IMG/VR virus record: IMGVR_UViG_3300037054_000148
Coordinates: 62,001-126,000 of that record
Reading direction: 5' to 3' (one strand)
Source: a virus
Length of the DNA stretch: 64,000 nucleotides
Below are positions 60,263-64,000 of the stretch, one piece after another; position 1 is the first letter of the stretch; each line of letters opens with the position of its first letter. The notes below the pieces were generated by a model that saw only the letters and a program-made list of their open reading frames with translations, ran no database searches and was not told the DNA's origin. A program made the translations under genes and the position numbers.

Positions 60263-60927
60263 TGAACGAATTACTTAAGAAGCACTCGCCCTCAGCCAAT
60301 AAAGAGGCGGGTGCTTCTCTGCTTGTTCGTAAAGAAGCTGTGGATGCACTGCTGACTGAGATGGCTAGACCCGGTGTAGGCACTACCTATGACCGTGACT
60401 ACCAGACTAAGCACCAGAATCCGTATGCTGATTCTCGTTTTGATGAAGTCCCAGTCCAGGGTGATCCCAAGGAAGCGTCTGACCCCAATGCTAGAATGCT
60501 TCAAACGGATATGGTGGATGGACATGAGCGTCATTATCCTCAGAAAGATAAGAAAATCATGTCAGAAACTACAAAGGAAGAGCTTGGAGACGAGCAGGGT
60601 GAGGACTGGATCCATCATCACAGCAGTCTGACGGCCAAGAACCACTCCTATGACTTTGAGTCAGATCGCAATAAGAAAATTGCGAATAGGGTGGCAGCTA
60701 ACCGTTATTTTAAGCAGTATGTTTCGGCTGAAAACGTCAAAACTAATAATGACATTTTGATGGTCAATATCCCTCGCGGAAAAGTTGCTCAGGCGGAATT
60801 CGGGCCTACAACTATGGTCCGCATGGAGCGGGAACTCTCCACAACTTTAAATGTACGTGCTAAGTATGCACATGTAGTGCTCAACGCTGGCTTCGATGGA
60901 GTCTGCTTCGAGTTCATGTTGGTGTAA
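60262..60927 (+). CDS. hypothetical virion-region protein
   Basis: The protein has 221 aa, coupled to the tube gene (TAATG) and followed after 1 nt by the protease gene. The first ~130 residues are polar and charged (YDRDYQTKHQNPYADSRFDE). The end (NDILMVNIPRGKVAQAEFGP, then VRAKYAHVVLNAGFDG) is more structured. No family is recognised. The position between tube and prohead protease is one often taken by portal-associated or neck genes, but the size and sequence do not decide it. Confidence 0.5.
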   Translation: MNELLKKHSPSANKEAGASLLVRKEAVDALLTEMARPGVGTTYDRDYQTKHQNPYADSRFDEVPVQGDPKEASDPNARMLQTDMVDGHERHYPQKDKKIMSETTKEELGDEQGEDWIHHHSSLTAKNHSYDFESDRNKKIANRVAANRYFKQYVSAENVKTNNDILMVNIPRGKVAQAEFGPTTMVRMERELSTTLNVRAKYAHVVLNAGFDGVCFEFMLV

Positions 60928-60928
60928 G

Positions 60929-61777
60929 ATGTTGAAAAAGCAAGCAACTGGCATCATCTCAGACCCTATAATTAGCCTTCAGCAGTGGGATAGCCTGCAT
61001 GGAGCAAAATTTGGGCATAAGAACGCCTCATTCTCCAAAATCGCTGGCAATACTTCCAAATACTTGCTCTCTCACGTGACTATTATGGCCTCTGTGATGT
61101 GTGAAAAAGAGCCGTCAGATTGGCTGATTGTCCCAGAGTGTTCTTATCTGGTCAACAATAATGATGACGGCTGGGAAAATGAAGTCTTGAAACTCAGTTA
61201 TCGCAGCTTTGTTGGTGCATTCAACTTTCTTGAACATTACCAGAATTCCAAAGCAGCAAAAGGGCACATTCTTGACGCCGTATTGAGAAAAATCAGAATC
61301 AGTGGTGAGGTCTGGGTCTACTTCGTAGACCTTTTGGTGGCTACTGATTTGGCTCATGAGGATCTTGTCAGCAAGATTAGAAGTGAGAAAGTCAAATACC
61401 TATCCATGGGTTGCGTGACTGATTTGGTCATCTGCTCCTATTGTGGGCAACGAGTTACGGACAATGGTAACTACTGCTCTCACCTTCAATATAATAAAGG
61501 CTCTTTTCTCCCTGATGAGGATGGTATTCCTCGTCGCGTTGCAGAGCTTTGTGGACATAGATCTTTACCTAACGGTGGGGTCAAATTCATCGAAGCATCA
61601 TGGGTAGCGATCCCTGCTTTCCCTGGTGCCTCCCTTCGAACTATCATTTCCACTGAGTGGGAAGGTCCGAAAACTGCCTATACAAAAGACGCTGGGTATG
61701 CAAGCAAAGCCGCATCCCAACTCATTCTACCCAAACCTGATGCGGTCTATGCCGAATTGGGTAGGTTGAAGATGTAG
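60929..61777 (+). CDS. putative prohead maturation protease
   Basis: The protein has 282 aa from the ATG at 60929, 1 nt after the upstream stop. The core has FVGAFNFLEHYQN (His103), then DAVLRKIRISGEVWVYFVD, then LVSKIRSEKVKYLSMGCVTD (Ser159). The His-then-Ser spacing and beta pattern resemble T4 gp21-type prohead serine proteases. A Cys3His cluster, C169, C172, C183 and H185 (CSYCG, then CSH), follows the Ser and likely binds zinc. It is upstream of a long acidic scaffold-like gene, the usual order protease, scaffold, capsid. Confidence 0.65.
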   Translation: MLKKQATGIISDPIISLQQWDSLHGAKFGHKNASFSKIAGNTSKYLLSHVTIMASVMCEKEPSDWLIVPECSYLVNNNDDGWENEVLKLSYRSFVGAFNFLEHYQNSKAAKGHILDAVLRKIRISGEVWVYFVDLLVATDLAHEDLVSKIRSEKVKYLSMGCVTDLVICSYCGQRVTDNGNYCSHLQYNKGSFLPDEDGIPRRVAELCGHRSLPNGGVKFIEASWVAIPAFPGASLRTIISTEWEGPKTAYTKDAGYASKAASQLILPKPDAVYAELGRLKM

Positions 61778-61862
61778 TACCTTTACTAAAACTAGAGAGT
61801 TTACAAACTTTCTGAATCAAGGAATAGAGAGCCTATTTCACCACCAAAAAGGAGTCAGAACC
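61778..61862 (+). promoter_or_regulatory. leader before the scaffold-like gene
   Basis: An 85-nt AT-rich gap. AAAGGAG near 61847-61853 is a strong ribosome binding site for the gene at 61863. A promoter for the abundant scaffold and capsid products would be expected here or nearby, but I see no convincing consensus. Confidence 0.3.
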
Positions 61863-63122
61863 ATGGCCGAAGATCGTAAGTCCCTGAAAGAACGCCTCGC
61901 TAGCATCCGAGAAACAAAGCAGTCTACCCATAAGGAAGCTAAGATTCGCGTAGCCTCTGCATGGACGCTTGCCAAGTCGCTGCTTCCGACCGCTCCGAAT
62001 GAAATCCAGTACAAACTCGCTTCCTCACTCTTGGCGAATAGCACCAAGTCGTTGACCGCAATGTTGCGTCAGACGGCTATCAATGCTCATTATACCAAGG
62101 TCGCTGAGAAGTTCGAACAGGTACACAAAGTCGAACTCAATGAATTCCTTGAAGATGAGTCCTTCCTCAAGAAGATGAAGGGTGAAGTCGAGAAGGAATT
62201 GAAGAGTGAGCCTAAGTCAGCCAAGTTGAAGAAGGCTGATGAAACTGAAGAGCCCAAGGATGAGGCTCCGAAGGATGAGGCTCCGAAGGATGAGGGAGTG
62301 CCCCCAATGGACGAAATGCCCCCAGAGGGTGATGTTCCCCCAGTTGACGAGGCTATGCCCCCAGTTGACGAGACGACTCCTCCAATGGATGAGACGACGC
62401 CCCCTGAAGGTGGTGCCCCTGCGGGTGAGCCTATTCCTGACGAAAAGAAGCAGGAACTCCAAGAAAAGATCGATAATCTTGAAGCTGATGTTACTTCCCT
62501 TGAGGAAGCGATTGAAGGCGAAGAGGAACTCGATTTCACCAAGATCTTCAATGAAGACGACATGGGCGACAAGACCGATGCGTTGGCGAATGAGGGTGAG
62601 GGCGAAGAGTTCGGTGAAGATGGTCTTCCAGTCGAAGCTGATGGTGGTGCAGGATTCTTCGGATCCGAGCCCAATGAGCTTGAAGAGGGTGGAGCAACCG
62701 CATCCCCAGAGGATTTCTTCCACCATGCATCTCGTTACGACATCTCTTCCCTTGATGTGTTGCTTGCCGATCAGAAGGTAGCCGCAAAGGTCCAGGGTGT
62801 GGATGATCCAATTGTCGAGCGTGGCGATATGGCTGACGACCTTCTGAATGAAGGCGGAGTGCCAGACGCTGAGGAAGATCATGAAGATGTGATTCTTTAT
62901 GAGGTTCTGAAGACCCTGGGTGTGGATAAGTATGATCCGGGTGCCAAGCGTGAGGGTGAGCCCAAGCTCGAACCCCCAAAGAAGTCTGTCGCCTCCAAGG
63001 CCCCTGCCAAGCCAGCCTCCAAGGCCGCTTCAATCCGCAGTCTCGGCAATGTCAAGACCGCCACGGATATGAGTAAAGAACAGGCAATGCTTGCCAATCT
63101 TGTCTTCACGGACGACATCTAA
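61863..63122 (+). CDS. putative capsid scaffold / prohead core protein
   Basis: The protein has 419 aa. Residues 1-120 are helical and basic (SLKERLASIRETKQSTHKEA). Residues ~120-195 are acidic Pro-rich repeats (KDEAPKDEAPKDEG, PPVDEAMPPVDETTPPMDE). Residues ~195-300 are acidic with a coiled-coil-like segment (LQEKIDNLEADVTSLEEAIE). The C-terminus is basic (SKAPAKPASKAASIRS) and ends with a short hydrophobic tail. Highly charged, helical, repeat-rich proteins next to a prohead protease are typically scaffolds that are degraded during maturation. A clear terminator follows, so the major capsid gene is not directly downstream in this window. Confidence 0.6.
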   Translation: MAEDRKSLKERLASIRETKQSTHKEAKIRVASAWTLAKSLLPTAPNEIQYKLASSLLANSTKSLTAMLRQTAINAHYTKVAEKFEQVHKVELNEFLEDESFLKKMKGEVEKELKSEPKSAKLKKADETEEPKDEAPKDEAPKDEGVPPMDEMPPEGDVPPVDEAMPPVDETTPPMDETTPPEGGAPAGEPIPDEKKQELQEKIDNLEADVTSLEEAIEGEEELDFTKIFNEDDMGDKTDALANEGEGEEFGEDGLPVEADGGAGFFGSEPNELEEGGATASPEDFFHHASRYDISSLDVLLADQKVAAKVQGVDDPIVERGDMADDLLNEGGVPDAEEDHEDVILYEVLKTLGVDKYDPGAKREGEPKLEPPKKSVASKAPAKPASKAASIRSLGNVKTATDMSKEQAMLANLVFTDDI

Positions 63123-63148
63123 ACAGTAGGCAAATAGCTCTCTGAACT

Positions 63149-63179
63149 ATCAGCCCCTCTTACGAGGGGCTGATTTTTA
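63149..63179 (+). terminator. intrinsic transcription terminator
   Basis: ATCAGCCCCTC (63149-63159) and GAGGGGCTGAT (63164-63174) form a perfect 11-bp GC-rich stem with a TTAC loop, followed by TTTT (63175-63178). It lies 26 nt after the scaffold-like gene and should end the virion transcript. Confidence 0.92.
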
Positions 63180-63631
63180 TGTGGACGAATGAAAGCGAAA
63201 CTTGGGAGTTGATTTATATTCTTAAAGAAAAGAAGATGATGACTTCCAGGATTTGGAATTCGCTTAAACAGCGAACCTCTACGGCCAAGTTTTACTACTT
63301 CACCAGTCGTAATGGTTTTCAATTCTTTCAAAATAGAGTTTATACGGCTCAATATGTTAGAAATTGGATGTGGGTCTACGAACAGTTTAAGAACAAACTT
63401 TCTAACCCTAACGCCAATTACATGAATGTAAAATATCAGGTTAGTGTGGAAGACGTAGAGCACCCAGAAGGCTGTAAATGGGCCGAAGTAACTGGCCTAA
63501 ACCTGGATGATATGGACTCCCTCTCCAGTCAGTGCGACACCTTCGCCTATCAGAGTGATGCGGAGCCGAAGGTGCTCAGGGAGTTCCCGTTGACCACATT
63601 TACTCAAAATAAGGCGGAATTGCTGTATTAA
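63179..63631 (+). CDS. hypothetical protein downstream of terminator
   Basis: The longest frame has 150 aa, but its ATG at 63179 directly abuts the terminator U-tract and has no ribosome binding site. Internal ATGs at 63236 and 63239 (131-132 aa) come after an A/G-rich stretch and are alternatives. The sequence is aromatic-rich (AKFYYFTSRNGFQFFQNRVY, then RNWMWVYEQFKNKLSNPNAN) and has no recognised family. It ends 2 nt before the convergent endonuclease gene. The product may not be well expressed; its start is unsettled. Confidence 0.45.
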   Translation: MWTNESETWELIYILKEKKMMTSRIWNSLKQRTSTAKFYYFTSRNGFQFFQNRVYTAQYVRNWMWVYEQFKNKLSNPNANYMNVKYQVSVEDVEHPEGCKWAEVTGLNLDDMDSLSSQCDTFAYQSDAEPKVLREFPLTTFTQNKAELLY

Positions 63632-63633
63632 CT

Positions 63634-64000
63634 CTATCTAGTTAATGACCAGCCCTCGTTCAAATAGTAATCAATCTGCTGATTTCTCACTCGCTTATAC
63701 TTCTGTCCCTTATACATTTTTATTGTATTAGCAAACATTTCTTTCATTGATTGTCTCCACTCCTCATTGTTGGCCACATTATTATTCCCGCGCTTCTTTG
63801 CAATGGCTGACATTTTTTGTTTAGTTTCTTTCGAGCGTTTCACTCCAAGCTGAGACCCAGCGGTTACACAGGTATTATATAGTTCCACTCCATCAGATTT
63901 CAGTTTTTCCAACCAATACTGCTCTCTAAGCAGGAGAGCTTCTCGGGTGGGCTCAGTAACCTCTATAACTGACCATTGGAATGCGTTGACTCCATATCTT
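63634..64000 (-). CDS. GIY-YIG homing endonuclease 7 (partial, 5' end outside window)
   Basis: The frame runs in from the right edge on the minus strand (122 codons visible). Visible residues begin RYGVNAFQWSVIE and continue with LLLREQYWLEKL (active-site Glu region), GVELYNTCVTAGSQLGVKR, and one SKETKQKMSAIAKKR repeat. The closing segment YKGQKYKRVRNQQIDYYLNE is a terminal DNA-binding motif. The GIY and YIG motifs lie beyond the window. The DNA is AT-rich like the other copies. Confidence 0.85.
   Translation of the reverse strand, partial: RYGVNAFQWSVIEVTEPTREALLLREQYWLEKLKSDGVELYNTCVTAGSQLGVKRSKETKQKMSAIAKKRGNNNVANNEEWRQSMKEMFANTIKMYKGQKYKRVRNQQIDYYLNEGWSLTR

Overview
The window is part of the genome of a large tailed bacteriophage with a contractile tail (a myovirus). 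The calls that fix this are a tail sheath (50921-54796), a tail tube (59576-60262), a probable prohead protease and scaffold (60929-63122), and a baseplate hub and spike pair (1118-6640). No bacterial housekeeping genes, rRNA or tRNA were seen. The host cannot be read from the sequence.

Layout. (1) 1-10057, plus strand: the end of an unknown gene (possibly the tape measure), a baseplate protein, the gpD/gp27-like hub, the gp5/gpV-like spike and a 1137-aa fibre or baseplate protein with a C1q-like jelly roll. (2) 10105-33424, plus strand: a large adhesin and fibre region built from shuffled modules. It holds two collagen-like proteins (1484 and 873 aa), four ~295-aa paralogues and two small paralogues arranged as a duplicated A-A-B block, a ~105-aa 'HGF' module present five times in three proteins, and a 1328-aa multi-repeat protein. 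(3) 33434-39555, minus strand: a compact glycosyltransferase and methyltransferase operon with a homing endonuclease at its 3' end. (4) 39651-41939, plus strand: small genes, one a SprT-like metalloprotease. (5) 41936-45312, minus strand: a dNMP kinase and a UvrD/PcrA-type helicase with an intein in its Walker B motif. (6) 45367-63122, plus strand: neck and tail-completion candidates, sheath, tube, protease and scaffold, closed by a clear intrinsic terminator. (7) 63179-64000: one small unknown gene and a cut-off homing endonuclease gene.

The window is heavily colonised by homing elements: seven GIY-YIG genes (one cut by the window edge), one HNH gene and one intein. Most lie between virion genes, often with 1-8 nt start/stop overlaps, so the transcription units stay intact.

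The most interesting system is the pairing of Thr-rich collagen-like fibres (Gly-X-Thr triplets) with a phage-encoded operon of two or three glycosyltransferase domains and four methyltransferase-like domains. This resembles, by analogy only, the Bacillus exosporium protein BclA, whose GPT triplets carry methylated O-glycans. Virion-fibre glycosylation is therefore a testable inference; modification of host surface glycans is the main alternative.
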